64,000 bases of DNA. Source: Tomocerus qinae (lineage: Eukaryota; Arthropoda; Collembola; Entomobryomorpha; Tomoceridae). A program made the position numbers and the translations under genes. This document shows positions 23,651 to 36,239 of the stretch, piece by piece. The stretch spans positions 25,482,001-25,546,000 of the forward strand of contig CM034546.1 in assembly GCA_020055645.1 (NCBI GenBank), in the 5' to 3' direction. The notes under the pieces were generated by a model that saw only the letters and a program-made list of their open reading frames with translations, made no database searches and was not told the origin of the DNA. Each line of letters starts with the position of its first letter. Positions within the stretch are counted from its first letter, which is position 1.

Positions 23651-25672
23651 CTGTATACGACAAGTTCTCTCCATATTAAGGGGGCTGTTCCTGAATTAAT
23701 TCGAAAGTTTGAAATATTTCGAAATTCAAACAAAATATGCTTTTAATGTTAGCCGACCACCCAGCCACGTTGGTTTGGTAGAGTACTCAGTCGCCTGACT
23801 AATCAATGCGTGCTTCCATTGTCAGTTCGATTCTTTGGCTGGGTGAAATGGCCGAATGCTGTTTAAAGGCGAGTGTTTGAGTTGTTAATGTGGAATTAAG
23901 ACAAGTACGAACCCACAATTACAAGGGCCATCACATGGATACCTCGTCTCGACTACGAGAGTAGCTTGGATAACCTGTCTTTGTTGGGTTAGTAGACTTC
24001 CGATAACAGTCCTACAACAGTGACTCGTAAATAACAGCCTTTGGCTTCTCGGGTATTAATTAACAAACAATACCAGTGTTGAGGGAGTTGGCAATATGCC
24101 CGTAATGAGGTCTGCGCCCAGTACTATCACTGTGTACTGAGGCAGTACACCCCATATAACATTCATACATAGCTAAAACCCATAGCCCTACCAACCGACA
24201 AGCTACCTGTATCAAGCAAGTATACAGAACTGAGTTTCGGAGGGGGATAAGATTTCCAATAGGTATTTCAATTATACATATTCGCGCGTAGCGAGGAAAT
24301 GTTTTGGAATTTTTTTGACGGAAATGAGTCAAAAAAGGCAAATAATCGCTCGGAGCGCGAAATTTTTTTCTATTTTGAGAAAAAAAATTACCCTTTTCGG
24401 ATTTCGGGGGGGGGACTTCAGCCCGTAAAACCCATCTCTCAATACATCCTTGACCCGTATACGGAGACTCGACAGTAGTGCAATACTCAAAATAACAAAA
24501 TGTTTACATTTTGTTTACATCGATTTTCTTAAATGATTTGGCGTCAACAATGATTGAGTATTTGTCCAAATTTTGTCAAGATTTCAACAGTTTAAAATAT
24601 AAAATGTATATTTATAAACTGGGAGGAATATCGCCTCTGATGCAGCCTAGCCAATCCGTTTGCCATTCCGACTATGTACTACACTAGAAAATCGGGCCAG
24701 GACTTTTGCCAATTTTGAAGCAAATGTCAAGGTTTCATGAAAAAGTTTAAAATGTAAACTGCCTTAAGCTAGGTTTTGAGTTTCATTTCCTTTTTACTTC
24801 ACGCGCAAAGGAACTTTCATAAATAAAACTTTTCCGTTGCCCCAGGTGAGGGGATTTGGAATTTTAGACAGAATAAGTAACTGAATGGTCCTTTTTCCGC
24901 GTGAAGTGAAAGGGAAAGTGACACTCAAAACCTAGCTTTATACTTGACCGGATGTTTAGGCTATGAATATCCGACAAATTGAAGGGACCTACCGGAGACC
25001 CGAAAACCGATTTTCGCGCGGTTTTTTTTAATGGCGCGAAAATATCGGTGCCAATTTCTCGGTCACAAAGCCACATTTTGAAAATGTAAGAGCCTTGGAT
25101 CCGAGGTCTAGATCCGTACTTTAAATTTCCATTAACACTTTTCACTACCATTCAACCGTACTCGAGATTTTTGTACAGGCATTTCAATGTATTAGCCTCC
25201 AACTTATCTCAATTCTCAACCTTTTAACTTTTATTAGCTGGGAGAAGCCCGTGGTCATAAACACATCAACCGATCCCCTCGGTTTTATCCTATTCAAACT
25301 GGCTGCAGAAAGAAAGCAAAACAAAACTCATCCTGTTGGCATCACTAAAAAGTGGTAGGAGCCTACATTCATGAACATTCTGCAGATTGCTGTTGGTATT
25401 GGCTGCCATTCCATTGTTAAATAGCTACACATCCCATTCAAAATTAGGAACTTGTGTGTAAATATTTTGTTATTTTGAGTATTGCACTGTTATGTCGAGT
25501 GTTTGCATTTTGCATATCTCCGTATACATTTAGCTTGTCGGTTGGTAGGGCTATGGGTTTCGGCCAACATTAAATGCTTATTTTTGTTTGAATTTCGAAA
25601 TATTTCAAACTTTCGAATTAATTCAGGAACAGCCCCCTTAACAGGGCGAGAATGGGTAATATACAGCCCTGT
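23651..25672. mobile_element. Nested foldback complex, left arm broken by two insertions
   Basis: The right arm (about 25465-25672) is continuous. Its reverse complement is found in three pieces on the left: 23651-23755 (AGGGGGCTGTTCCTGAATTA), about 24172-24212 (ACCCATAGCCCTACCAACCG) and about 24455-24515 (TGCAATACTCAAAATAACAA). The gaps hold a SINE-like segment (23757 to about 24170) and a second insert (about 24215-24455) with a CGCGCGTAGCG-type palindrome and a G9 run. The middle (24516-25464) is unique and non-coding. Confidence 0.7.
23757..24170 (+). mobile_element. tRNA-derived SINE-like segment
   Basis: 23761-23842 looks like a decayed tRNA. CCAGCCA pairs with TGGCTGG as a 7-bp acceptor stem, TTGGTTTGGTAGAG resembles the D-arm/A box, and GTCAGTTCGATTC resembles the T-arm/B box. 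The anticodon loop is disturbed, so it is not a working tRNA. About 330 bp of body follows. It interrupts the left arm of the foldback complex, which supports mobility. No clear target duplication was found. Confidence 0.5.
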
Positions 25673-27299
25673 GTTGGCTTCAGAATACAATACTTCTGTT
25701 TAACATCAAAAAGTGGTTACTATAGGTGAAATACTTTTTTACTATGACGTCACTTATTCATTTCCATGGGCCCGGGCCGGACAGTGCGTTTTAAATATAA
25801 ACAATAGTCTGTTAGGCCGGGAAGTTCAGCCAAACCGGATATTGTGCTTTGTATAGGCAAGTTATCCTACTATTAGTTATTCCGAGGCAAGAAGTAATTT
25901 TTCTTGGCGTTGATTAGAGACCTGGCGTTCACTGGAGATCCGGGCTTCTCGCTCACCATATTGCATTGATACTCTAAATGTGCTGGTTTTCAAAAACGGT
26001 ATAATCAACTATATTACAGCCAGCGTTTATTAGAGCCCTGGCCAAATCGGAAGGGCTTTAAACTACCCCGGCAATTATTACATTAGAGACCCGGCTTACT
26101 TTTGAGGCCGCCTTGTATTAACTCCCCCTTCCTGATTACTGATTAAATTACATGTATAATACAAGCCGGCTCAAACGTCCCAGCTGAATGTTACTAATTG
26201 GTTGAAAATCCAATGTTTCATAAAGATTTCCATAACGTAACAAAGAGTTGGTTTATGTGTCGCAGTTTGTAAAAATAAAAGAAAATATTCCGGTATGCCT
26301 ATCTATGTTGTACTTGTGTACACGATATATTATATTTTGTCTTTTTACATTTGCTCCGTTTCAATCTCCCATAGTTCCATTAGAATCTCTTCTTATACTC
26401 ATAAGTAGCTTGCATTAGATTATGGATCTATTTACTAGTACAATTAACAATATCAATGTTAAATTTAATAGTCTTGTTGTCTCAGTAAAATCCAATTTTC
26501 GGCCGACACTGGAAAGGACATACCAGTTCATGTAGCATCCGGCATAATGTATCCTGTATGATTATAAAGCACATAGAGATTCGAACAACGAATAGTTATA
26601 TACGTACGTATTAGATAGCAGTATTAGTTAAATTATTATTATATATATTATATTATATTATTAGCCCACGATAACTTTCGAAAACAATGCCTATGGACTA
26701 CTGACGATCCCTATTGAATTTGGGGTAAATCGGCCCATTGGTTGCTGAGATACCGCGCGCTCAATTTATCTTCATTTTAATAGTCAAGGTGAAAATTTGG
26801 AATTAAGTGGACAATAAAAAGTTCAGCAGCGTTTCCTATAAGTTGTTAGCATAATAGTATAAATTACTTCAATCCGCTTCTACCAAATTTGAGATTTTAT
26901 AATAAAGCAAATAAAACCAAAATATCGCTGTTAGAGGACGGAAATAAATCTATCTTGGATTTATATTCAATTTTATAGTGAAATATACATTTTCTAACAT
27001 CTTTTCATTTTGATAGTGTTTTGCTTTTTCACCTATGCATAAAGACGTAATCAGTCTAAAACTACTACGCAAACCAATCAAATATAAACATTTATAGCGT
27101 GAAATAGTATTTTAAATCACTATAACACTATTCTAGAAATATCGGACTACAAAAGAAGACACTTTATTTAATTATTATTGCAACTTTTAACAACGCAAAA
27201 AAGCAAAAAGGTAACCTTTTTTACAATTTTGAACTTACCTTTTTTACAAAAAAGGAAAAAGCAATAAAAGGTCATTTTTTGTTTCTTGGCCTACTAAAA
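25673..27299. other. Long non-coding stretch
   Basis: About 1.6 kb with no ORF, RNA gene or repeat that I can support. Short TA-rich runs occur at about 26637-26661. Confidence 0.4.
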
Positions 27300-27490
27300 A
27301 CCACAGTTCTTTTTTGTAGATGCAATAGCCCCATGTACTACAGGACCTGGGTCCTGTGACTACCTTATTAGTCATGAACCCAATTGAATGCCGGTGTAAT
27401 TGGCCGACTAGAAACCATAATTCTTACAAAATTGTTTGTAGATGCACTAGCCTCATGTACTACAGGTCCTGTAACCGCCTAGTAATTAAT
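27300..27490. repeat. Tandem duplication, unit about 124 bp
   Basis: TTGTAGATGCAATAGCC...CATGTACTACAGGACCTG recurs once about 124 bp later as TTGTAGATGCACTAGCC...CATGTACTACAGGTCCTG. Non-coding. Confidence 0.6.
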
Positions 27491-27534
27491 AACTATAAAT
27501 TAAAGAAAATAAATTAATAAAATTGGGGGTAGTT

Positions 27535-28731
27535 GGGCAAATAATATATAAACGTGAGACGAAGTAATCAAAATACTTAAAATACATTTGGGAATAGTAT
27601 CATTATTCGTTACGGTATCAGAATTTCTACCATAAGTATGTTTTGCTGTTCTATGCCCAATAACCCGGTTGTGCATAAGACCTTCAATGTATTAAATAAA
27701 CTGAACAGAGGCATGAAATCTACATTTACTAAGTTCTGGAATTGGTTAGCCGTAATGGCGAAGCTCTCTGTAACACTCACTGACCACATTGTATTAAAAA
27801 TCTATTTTATTGATTAAAGTAATTTCTACAAGGCATTAGAATTTCTCCCATTTATATTAGCTATAAGGTTCGGCACAGTTATTTCTTTTACCATAATCAC
27901 TCTAATTGCACGGGACTCAAACGGAACCTAGGACAGTAAATACTTTAACGTAATTACAGTATAATTTCTTCTTCTGACTGCTATTTAGTTCCTATTATTT
28001 GTGACTTTCAGTTCAGACTGTAAGTACACGGTTCTTCGTATAAAATATGTGTAAAAGAGCTGTCTAAAAGCCGACTTTTTTACTGTGCTTAGTATTTTGC
28101 TTGGCAGTTAAAACCAAAGAGGTTGTAATAATCGAGAGCCAAAACCGTAAGTTGTAAGGAAGACTTGTCTATTTGGGCAGATGGTCAGAATGTATTAATT
28201 TGTAGAAGGAAATCTAAAAACCCTAAATGTAGTAGTATAGCTATTAGATAAATTAACAAAATTACTGGGTTGCATTTTGTGTATCTTCAATTATTTTGAT
28301 TCCAGGAAAATGGTAATAGCACATTATAAACATTGGTACTTACTCTGCTTACGTTTAAAATTCCTATAGAAACATTTGAGCTGCGCTTAATAATAACAAA
28401 TGTAAGCACTATTACCACTCCTCTATGTTGATTTTATGGAAAAATGCATATTTAACAACCGTAATTGTAATGTCAATATTTTCCGTTATGAAGCAAACAG
28501 ATTCAGTAAAGTTGATAATAATAAACCAGACTGACTCACTCTTTTGCTATAAACTATGAGTCAAACTTAGGTATTAAACACAAATATATATATTGACATT
28601 CATTTTATTTCACAGTATAGCACTCTAAACTATACTGCAAGCTTCACTCGCAGCCCAATTGTCCTAGTGGCTGTTTCTTTCGTAATAAATACATCAAAAA
28701 ATTCTTAAGATAAGAAATACCAATATTTAAA
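27535..28731 (+). promoter_or_regulatory. Upstream region of GR-like gene 2, duplicated upstream of gene 3
   Basis: This stretch is collinear with 32635-34092. Shared words include GCAAATAATATATAAA, CGACTTTTTTACT, ACTGCAAGCT and CACTCGC, ending just before each start codon. It probably holds promoter and 5' UTR sequence copied with the receptor gene. A small shared frame (LVFCLAVKT / LVFCLTVKT) at about 28089-28115 could be an old exon, but it has no start or partners. Confidence 0.6.
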
Positions 28732-30449
28732 ATGGTGACTAGAGAAATTGAAAACTTGCTAGCGTTTAACGCAAAGAATTGCATCAGGACAGGGATTATC
28801 CCAATTATCTGGAATTCGAAAACAAAGAAACTGTCAATCTCAAACAGGCTTCTACCTCGTTTGAAATGGTATGTGATGGCGACGATGTTGTGGATTATTG
28901 CCATTTTAATAATTCTTCGAATGATGTTCGTGGTGACAAAAGAAGAAATACCTCATTATCATGTCTGTCTAGGACTAGTGTGTGCATATACCTTGGTTTC
29001 TTTCGTGACTGTATTTATTCTAGCATTTGCAGAACCTATCGCTCTTATTGCAAATAGTTTTTTGCTATATGTTGGAAAATATCATGGTAAACGTAAGTGT
29101 ATTTTTTTCTTTTAAAAATGGGAATTAGATAATGGGGCTTCTTGAGTGCCTGCAGGTTCGTGACTAAGAGTGACTAATTCCAGAAGAAAATAATACTGGT
29201 TTGAAGAATTAATTAATTTAGAATAATATGTCGTTTGGAAATTAAAAATGAATGACGTAGTATTTATTTTTAACCAGAAATGAAAAAAGTGTACACTCAA
29301 TGTTACAAGAAAACACTGGTTATTTATTAGCCTATTGGGAGATTGAAGTCTTTGATTGTTTGGAAAAAATTATTATTTACGGAAAACATTTTCAGATGGT
29401 AACTAAAAATGGGTTTTTGGATTTTGAAGGTTTCATATGCAAGTGTGTACTCTTGATAGGTTACCCGAGTGCAACAATTTCATTTTCTGATTAAATATTT
29501 ATGTGTTAATATATTGGCTTTTTTGCAGTATTCCAAGACAAGTCCAATCCAATTTACTTATTATTTTCAAGATTGGCGAATGCAGTTACATTCTATTTTC
29601 CAGTATTGCTGTCTGTATGTTACATCCTATACAGTGACGTTATTCTATTTCCTGCAAATGCGATCCCAGGGATTGAAAAATATCCCAAATTGGTGTTATT
29701 TCTGCACATTTTAACGATTCTTCACACTATTGTTGGGATGAGCGGGTTAATATCGCTTGTTTTCATCTTTTTTGCATTAATCTGGTATGTGTGTCCCAGA
29801 TACATAAAGATTCTAAAACTATCTAGGTAAGTTAAGTACATATTATTACTTCTACAAACTAAAAATAAATTTAGATATGGACCGTATTTATTACATACCG
29901 AAATCCACTTCCAAACCTTTATTTTCAAAGATTTCTAACTTACTTTGTTTATACTCAACTCGTTTCAGATGCAACAAAACGAAATCATACGGTCCGCCAG
30001 AATCTTTGGAGTTCATGAATATCGCTCGCTGTCACCATATCCTGTTTTCGATGATAAATTATTATTTTAAATATTTTTCTGCTCCGTTTCAGTCTTTACT
30101 ATTCCGATGCATTACATTATATAATTTGTTTGTGTTTAAATTTTACTCCTAAATAGAGTTACCTTTGATATTTTCCTATGCAATAATTTCACTTTCTATG
30201 ATTTTGGGATGGGGGATTGTTCTACATATTGCAGGAATGTTGTATCACTTAAATTCTAGCTGTAAAAAGTCTTGGAAACAAATGCAGACACACGATTTAT
30301 ACACCAAAAAGTTTGTAAAGATGTTCTGCAAATCGTGGCAGCCTATTGGGATCCAAATTGGATATTACTACGTCATAAAAAGAAACACAGTAGGCAAGTT
30401 TGCCAACAACTTATCAAGGGGAACCGTCAAGATCATGTTAGCCTTCTAA
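28732..30449 (+). pseudogene. Gustatory-receptor-like gene 2, interrupted by one stop codon
   Basis: Three exons fit: 28732-29092 (donor AAAC|GTAAGT), 29529-29826 (acceptor TTTTGCAG, donor CTAG|GTAAGT) and 29969-30449 (acceptor CGTTTCAG). Joins are phase 1 and phase 2; total 379 aa if read through. Several hydrophobic helices precede an intracellular stretch around ARCHHILFSMINYY, and the C-terminus (SWQPIGIQIGYYYVIKRNTV) aligns with the same position in GR-like genes 3 and 4. A TAA at 30150-30152 lies in frame inside a membrane segment, and the frame stays open on both sides. Either it is a very young pseudogene, or the stop is an allele or sequence error. A truncated product would lack the last helices. 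Confidence 0.72.
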
Positions 30450-31925
30450 ATATAATGCTTAAATTTGACACTGTAAAAAATAGCAACATTTTCCGGCCAT
30501 ATTTAGCTTAAACTAAACTTCCTATATAGTAAGTTATATCCCATCTATTTTATAGCAGTATTCAATTTAAAGGAGGTATCAATTTCAGTGTGACACAAAG
30601 CAGGACTTTTATGCCTTTTGTTTTTCATAAAACGTTAACAGAACATTGAAAGTAAGGTAGTTTTTTGTTTTTAAGATCCTAAAAGCTACAATAAAAAATA
30701 AATAAACTGTAAAATGTAGTATTATCTGGTATTTTTAGATTGCTTTTTTATTGACTAATAGTATCATACTCTAAATATTTTCTATTTCTTTTAATTCTGT
30801 AATACTTAACTTTAAGAATTGAATACATCTTCTTGCATTTAGGTAAAACAAAAAGGGGTAAAAAAAATTTTGCTTTTATGAGAAAAGTATTGCTGTTTTA
30901 TGCTTTTTTCCATGAGAAATTTATATGGTCACCTTATTTATGACAATATAAATCCCCATTACAGTAACCCTACTTAGCTTAGGCTTACCACAAAGATACA
31001 GGTAGGATAATTCCACAAAAATTATATACATTAGATTTTAAATTCTACCTTATGCCTTTGTATTTCTTTTCTGCAGAACAATTTTAGCATTCGAAGAAAA
31101 AAAATAAAAATAATACTCATATAGACGTATATATGGATGGATATTAGTTGTATATAATGTACATGAGTATTGAAACCCAGCTTAATAATTTACTTTATTC
31201 AGGGCTTCCTACTTTATATTTCTGCTAGGAATGTCCCAGTACTTGACTCTTTAGCATTGTAGTTAGAATTAAAAAAGGCGAGACCTCGAATTCGTGGCAT
31301 GTCAACGTTAAATTTAATCCCAGAAATATCTTAGTTTAGCTAAACATACATTTTATTCTGTTTCGGCTTAAATTGATGTGTGAGTGTAAATTAAATTTTA
31401 AATGGTTGTTCAAAGGTACCCGAAAAATGAATCAAAAGCATTTTCGTAAATTTGACATGAGCACGTTTGGAAAGCAATCCCAATCCTATATGAATAATGT
31501 GCATTAGCTAAACCAATTTTGTACCTCTCACAAGTTTTAATTTAATAATCAATGTCAATCCTTGACGTGGAACACTTTAACCGTCAATTTTTTCACTAGT
31601 TCTTAACGGAAAGCTACAATTTGGATTTTAAGTATTAACAGACTGACAGCTGCATGTATTATTATAGAGTATTCATATCCGAACAATCTTATTGTCTCAA
31701 CTTATATGAATATTCGTCATGTTAAGGATTTGAAAGTTCAAACTCCCAAACTATTGCCCCATAAAAGCCTGCTTTTAATGTTCTGTATGAATAATCCAGC
31801 AAAGGATATTGTTAATAGACAAAATGCAGAAAGGGCCACCAAACGAATCTCTGTTGGTGAACCACGGAAATCCAAGTTTTATAGATCGGTATCGGCTTAG
31901 GGAGAGTAATAATGGTTTCTGGAAT
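30450..31925. other. Non-coding stretch
   Basis: No gene supported. The ORF at 31706-31900 has no recognisable feature. AATAAA words occur at about 30690-30705, distant from the receptor stop. Confidence 0.35.
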
Positions 31926-32480
31926 CCTATTGTTTTGGATTAGTAGTCTAGAGAAGTTATAGAAAATAGGAAATTTCGGTTGCATCAAATTATATGCATA
32001 GAATTAGAAACACACTAACACACGCTACTAGAAGAAACATTTCCCTATCTCACAATGTATTAATTTATATGGAAGCGTTTGTTGTACGAAAGTACAAGAC
32101 CGGGAAACGTGTGTAAAAAGTGTGGAGAATGGAAGCTTTTTGTCTGTTTACAATATCCTGTTACTTATCCTGTTATTTTGTTATGCGTTATCTAAATCCC
32201 CTTTCTATATCTATGATTATATGGCATTATAAAAATGCGTCTGTATTTTTACATGCCTGTCCTCATAATTGCCACTTGGGAGATATATGTAGTACGTTAA
32301 TAATGTTGGCATCTTGCTCTAATGCTATTTGAAAACTCAACAACCTTTCTACCAACGAGTACCCTATTTGCAATGCACTACAAAGAAAGTAAATCAAATC
32401 GTTGCCGAATCTAAAAGCAAGACTGCACAATTTCTTTACTCCTAGATACCTTCGCCTTTGTAGTTTACAATACCATAACC
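31926..32480 (+). pseudogene. GR-like pseudogene fragment related to GR-like gene 1
   Basis: Collinear with 9242-9580 of GR-like gene 1: TGTTTTGGATTAGTAG, GGAAATTTCGGTTGCATCAA, ATGCCTGTCCTCA, TTGCCGAATCTAAAAGCAAG and CGCCTTTGTAGTTTACAATA are all shared. It covers only the C-terminal third, has many indels and stops, and is interrupted at 31997-32215 by a MITE. Non-functional. Confidence 0.85.
31997..32215. mobile_element. 219-bp hAT-like insertion in the GR pseudogene
   Basis: It lies between perfect 8-bp repeats ATTATATG (31989-31996 and 32216-32223). The ends are imperfectly inverted: CATAGAATTAGAAA against TTTCTATATCTATG. Comparison with GR-like gene 1, which has an uninterrupted AAATTATATGG...ATTATAAAAATGC, defines the insertion exactly. 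No ORF of its own. Confidence 0.82.
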
Positions 32481-32634
32481 AAATTAATAAAATTAAAATT
32501 AAATTAATTATCGTCTCAAATTGTAGATGTAAATAAAGATGTAAGAGTGTATACATACTTTAATAATTAATAATAACTATCAATGAAATAAAATTTATTT
32601 TCTACAATGGCCCACTGTTTATAATGTAAATTGC

Positions 32635-34092
32635 GGTTAGTTGTGCAAATAATATATAAAAGGAAGACAGAGTGATGAAAATGTTTAAAATACATTTAGC
32701 AAAAGTATCATTTAATTCGTTACGGTTTCAGATTTTCACCATACGCAGTTTTGCTACTCTATGCCTAATCACCCGGGTTTTCCGGCTTGTATACATTTCG
32801 CATACCTAATCAGTATATAACAGTGTATAAAAATCATAGACTAATGTTCATAGAAACCTTTAATGTATTTACTAAACTAAATAGGACGACATGGCATAAA
32901 ATCCAGATTTCTGAAGTACCGTATTTTTAAGTTCTGAAATTGGTTGGCCGTAATGACCAAACTGTATAAGTAACCCACACTGACACATAGGATTGAAAAT
33001 CCATATAATTGAATATTGGCTACGGTAATTTCTACAAGGAATTACCTCCATTTTTATTAGTTTATGTGAATTTGTTGGGCACTGTTATTTCTTTTACAAT
33101 AATCACTTTAATACGACATGCGACTCAAGCGGAACCTAGGGCAGTAAATATTTTATAACGTAATTTCCGTTTTATTTCTCTTTCCGACTGCCATTTATAT
33201 CCTATTATCTGTAACTTACAGACTGTAAGTACATGGTTCGTGTACAAATAAATTTAAAGGAGCTGCCTAAATGTCGACTTTTTTACTTGCTTTGGTTAGT
33301 GTTTTGCTTAACAGTTAAAACACCATACATAATAATAATGATAATTCCTCAAATATTCATAAGTAATTTTCAGAATTGCAAATTCCAATACAAAGGTTGT
33401 ATGCATTGCTATATTGCTGAAATATTAGAGTAATGTCAAGTAATTGAAATAAATTGAGTATTCGCTTTGTCATGGTAGATTGGCACCAAGATATACATAC
33501 GAGGAAGGATACCCGATGTCATATATAAGAGGCATGGTAAGTTTAGGAAACCAATTTTATGAAATATAATGGTGTGAAATAATTATTCATGTCTGCATTT
33601 CATCAACTTACAAGTCTGCACTGACATGTTACAGATAATTGGAACTGTCTGATGTTAATGTAGGGTAGTAATAAAGCATTTTACGAGATTGAAATCAGTA
33701 AGCTGAGTTCAGTATTCAGTATTAGATAGCCAATTGAATTAGAATGTATGAGTGTTCAGTGCAGTGGTGTAGCATTATCACTACACCTCTAAGTTGTTTT
33801 ATGGCAAATTGCTTATTTAACAACCGTAATTTTAGTACCAGTATTAATTGTCTGTTATGAATCTAACAATTTCAGTAAAGTGGATAATAATCAACCAGAC
33901 TGACTGGGGTTCACTTTATTTCGATCAAAAAGCTCTTAACACTATAAACTATAACACTCTAAACTCTAAACTAAACTGCAAGCTCCACTCGCCGCATATT
34001 TTTGTCCTAGTTGCTGTTTGCTTCTTTTCGTAGCAAATACACCAACTAACTTTACGACTGTAAGTCTTGATTCCAGTATAAATATTGAGTCA
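32635..34092 (+). promoter_or_regulatory. Upstream region of GR-like gene 3, duplicate of the gene 2 upstream region
   Basis: Collinear with 27535-28731, with small indels. The last 150 bp (TAAACTGCAAGCTCCACTCG to TAGCAAATACACC) are the best conserved and likely form the 5' UTR and proximal promoter. No independent gene supported here. Confidence 0.6.
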
Positions 34093-35542
34093 ATGACAAA
34101 ACAGACACAAATTTCAGTAGGAAACTTCTTTTCACAGAAGTTTTATTTTTATTTCTTTATTGGCTTCAAATTAATATTTCTGTTTTCCGATAAATTTTAC
34201 TTGACCCCATATTCATTCGACAAAAAGAAATTTATTTTGAGATTCACCCGCAATCGATTCCAACTGATTTTCTGGTTATATCACTTTTTTATCTGTTGTA
34301 TTTCATGTGTCTACTGCACCATCCGACTTTTGAAAGAATTTTACTTCCCCGATCCCAAATTTCAATTCTATAAAATAGTTATTTTCTGCATGTATTATTT
34401 TGCAGCCATTCTAGGAGCTTTTTACGACAGTATTTATTTGATTAAAGGCAAAACAGTATTCTCCTTATTTAAGCATGTCATTGCCCTTGCACACAAAATT
34501 GAAGGTAAGTTTTAGCAATGTTTTTATTTCTAATATATTTTAGCTCTGTACAATTTACTATTACTATAATACAGTTACAAATAAATAGTAAGCAGTATTG
34601 ATATTTGCAAACGTGATTATCAACTTTTACCCAGTAAATGAGGTTAATAAGTTTACATTCCGATTTAAGGCTTAAGTTCAAGTTTAGGCCATTACATAGT
34701 TAAAGTTAAATTAAATTGGAAACTGATGATTACAATTTGTAATAGTGTCTAAAATTGGAAAGAAGATTAACAGCACAAACATGGATAGAATTACCAAATT
34801 ACTTTTTGTCTTGACTCTTCTCTTTGCTCCTTTGATGTTCAATTTCAGTTTTCTCGCAACTATGCAAGCTGTATTCGGCGGAGACTACGATCCTATTCAA
34901 AGAACACTTCAAGAAAACATCCCGGAAAACATTCGCAAAACTCTGTGTTTTCAAATGGCTGTGGCAGTCTTTGTAATGTCGCTAGTCAGTCATGTGACAT
35001 TTTCTATCTCCATAATCGTTGCTCTGGGTACGCTTTACATCATAGGGAAGGTATACTACATCAAAGGGATCTGTGCCAATGAAGATGGCTCAAATAAGAA
35101 CAATGCAATCGAAGCAATGCGATTTTACGAAGCGATGATTCTACTTAACCACAGAGTCAATGAAATAGCGTCAACGCTAGCGGCATTCATGCTTACCGGT
35201 TTACAAATCGGCTTGATTTTCTCCGTCTTCGGGATGATCAAAATGAGAAATGTCATTCCCATGCCAGGATATCTCATATGGCCAATAACACTGGCCTTAC
35301 AGTCCTTCGTTGCAAATATCTCTTTAAGAAATGTTGGAAATTTGGCCGAGAGCTCCAAGCAATTTCAACCAAAATGGAGAAACGTCCTGACACAAAAATA
35401 CTATTTGAAAAGGTTGAAGATTTACAAATTCTTTGCCGTGACTTGTTCTGGCTACTTTCCCATTCAGCGACAGGCATTTGTAACCTTCATGCAGAATGTC
35501 GTCGACAACTCAATCACTTCGCTCTTGTCGTTTCATATATAG
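34093..35542 (+). CDS. Gustatory-receptor-like seven-transmembrane protein 3
   Basis: Predicted exons are 34093-34504 (donor GAAG|GTAAGT) and 34746-35542 (acceptor GTAATAG). The join is phase 1, giving 402 aa. The first methionine in frame is at 34093; the frame is open further upstream only through non-ATG codons. Exon 1 has two or three hydrophobic segments. Exon 2 has the rest, including LLFVLTLLFAPLMFNFSFLA and MAVAVFVMSLVSHVTFSISI, and ends CSGYFPIQRQAFVTFMQNVV plus a short tail, the GR C-terminal arrangement. It is the most complete receptor of this cluster, with an AATAAA at about 35640. Likely a chemosensory cation-channel subunit; ligand unknown. The acceptor is preceded by a weak pyrimidine tract, so the exon 2 edge is less certain than the frame. 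Confidence 0.75.
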
Positions 35543-36239
35543 TACAGAGGAAATATCTGGACCAAGTATTTGCACTAACTTACATAAATACTAGCTATTG
35601 TAAATATGCCACATGTTTATTCAATTTCTCATAATGCACAATAAAAAAGTACTAATACCGATTCTGTTTTTTGCTCCAACATAGTATCTACACATTTTTA
35701 TGCTTATACTGGTAGCCTCCAGCATGCTCGACTCGATTTCAAAAGGTATTGATTATAGTAATAATGCCTCCTTGGATCAAGCAAATTGACATCGCGCTAA
35801 AATTTAAATTTACCCTAGTACCCGATATACATAGATATATAGGTAAGTAATTTTATCTAAGTCTACGATTATATTATAGATATGTAAATAATTATAACAT
35901 ATTTTTGGGAGGTAGTATAGTAGTACAATCACGGCATTAAAGTGGCCTAGGCCTAGATATAATAAGAATAATAACTAAGTTTAATTACGCAATGACTTGA
36001 AAAATGTTCTATAAAAACAACCACAATCAATTTAAATTAAATAATTGCAACCAAAGATAACACCTTCAGTTGACGTTCAAAAAGAAATTTTTATATAGTT
36101 GCATTATCTCCTAATGCCATTGTATTATATACATTGTCGTCGTTTTGAAGTTGCGTTTTCTCCTTTGTCGTTGCATTATCTACACCGACATTTGCATAAT
36201 CTACATAGGTAAATTTGGTTTTCGTTTAGGCCTTTTTAC
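35543..36239. other. Non-coding stretch
   Basis: Nothing recognised beyond the probable poly(A) signal of GR-like gene 3. Confidence 0.35.

Noticed and set aside
23761..23842. Functional tRNA gene
   Set aside because: The acceptor stem and T arm fit, but the anticodon arm is not a proper 5-bp stem with a 7-base loop, and the segment continues as a SINE-like body.
31706..31900. 64-aa plus-strand ORF
   Set aside because: No domain, signal peptide or exon partners; composition like its surroundings.
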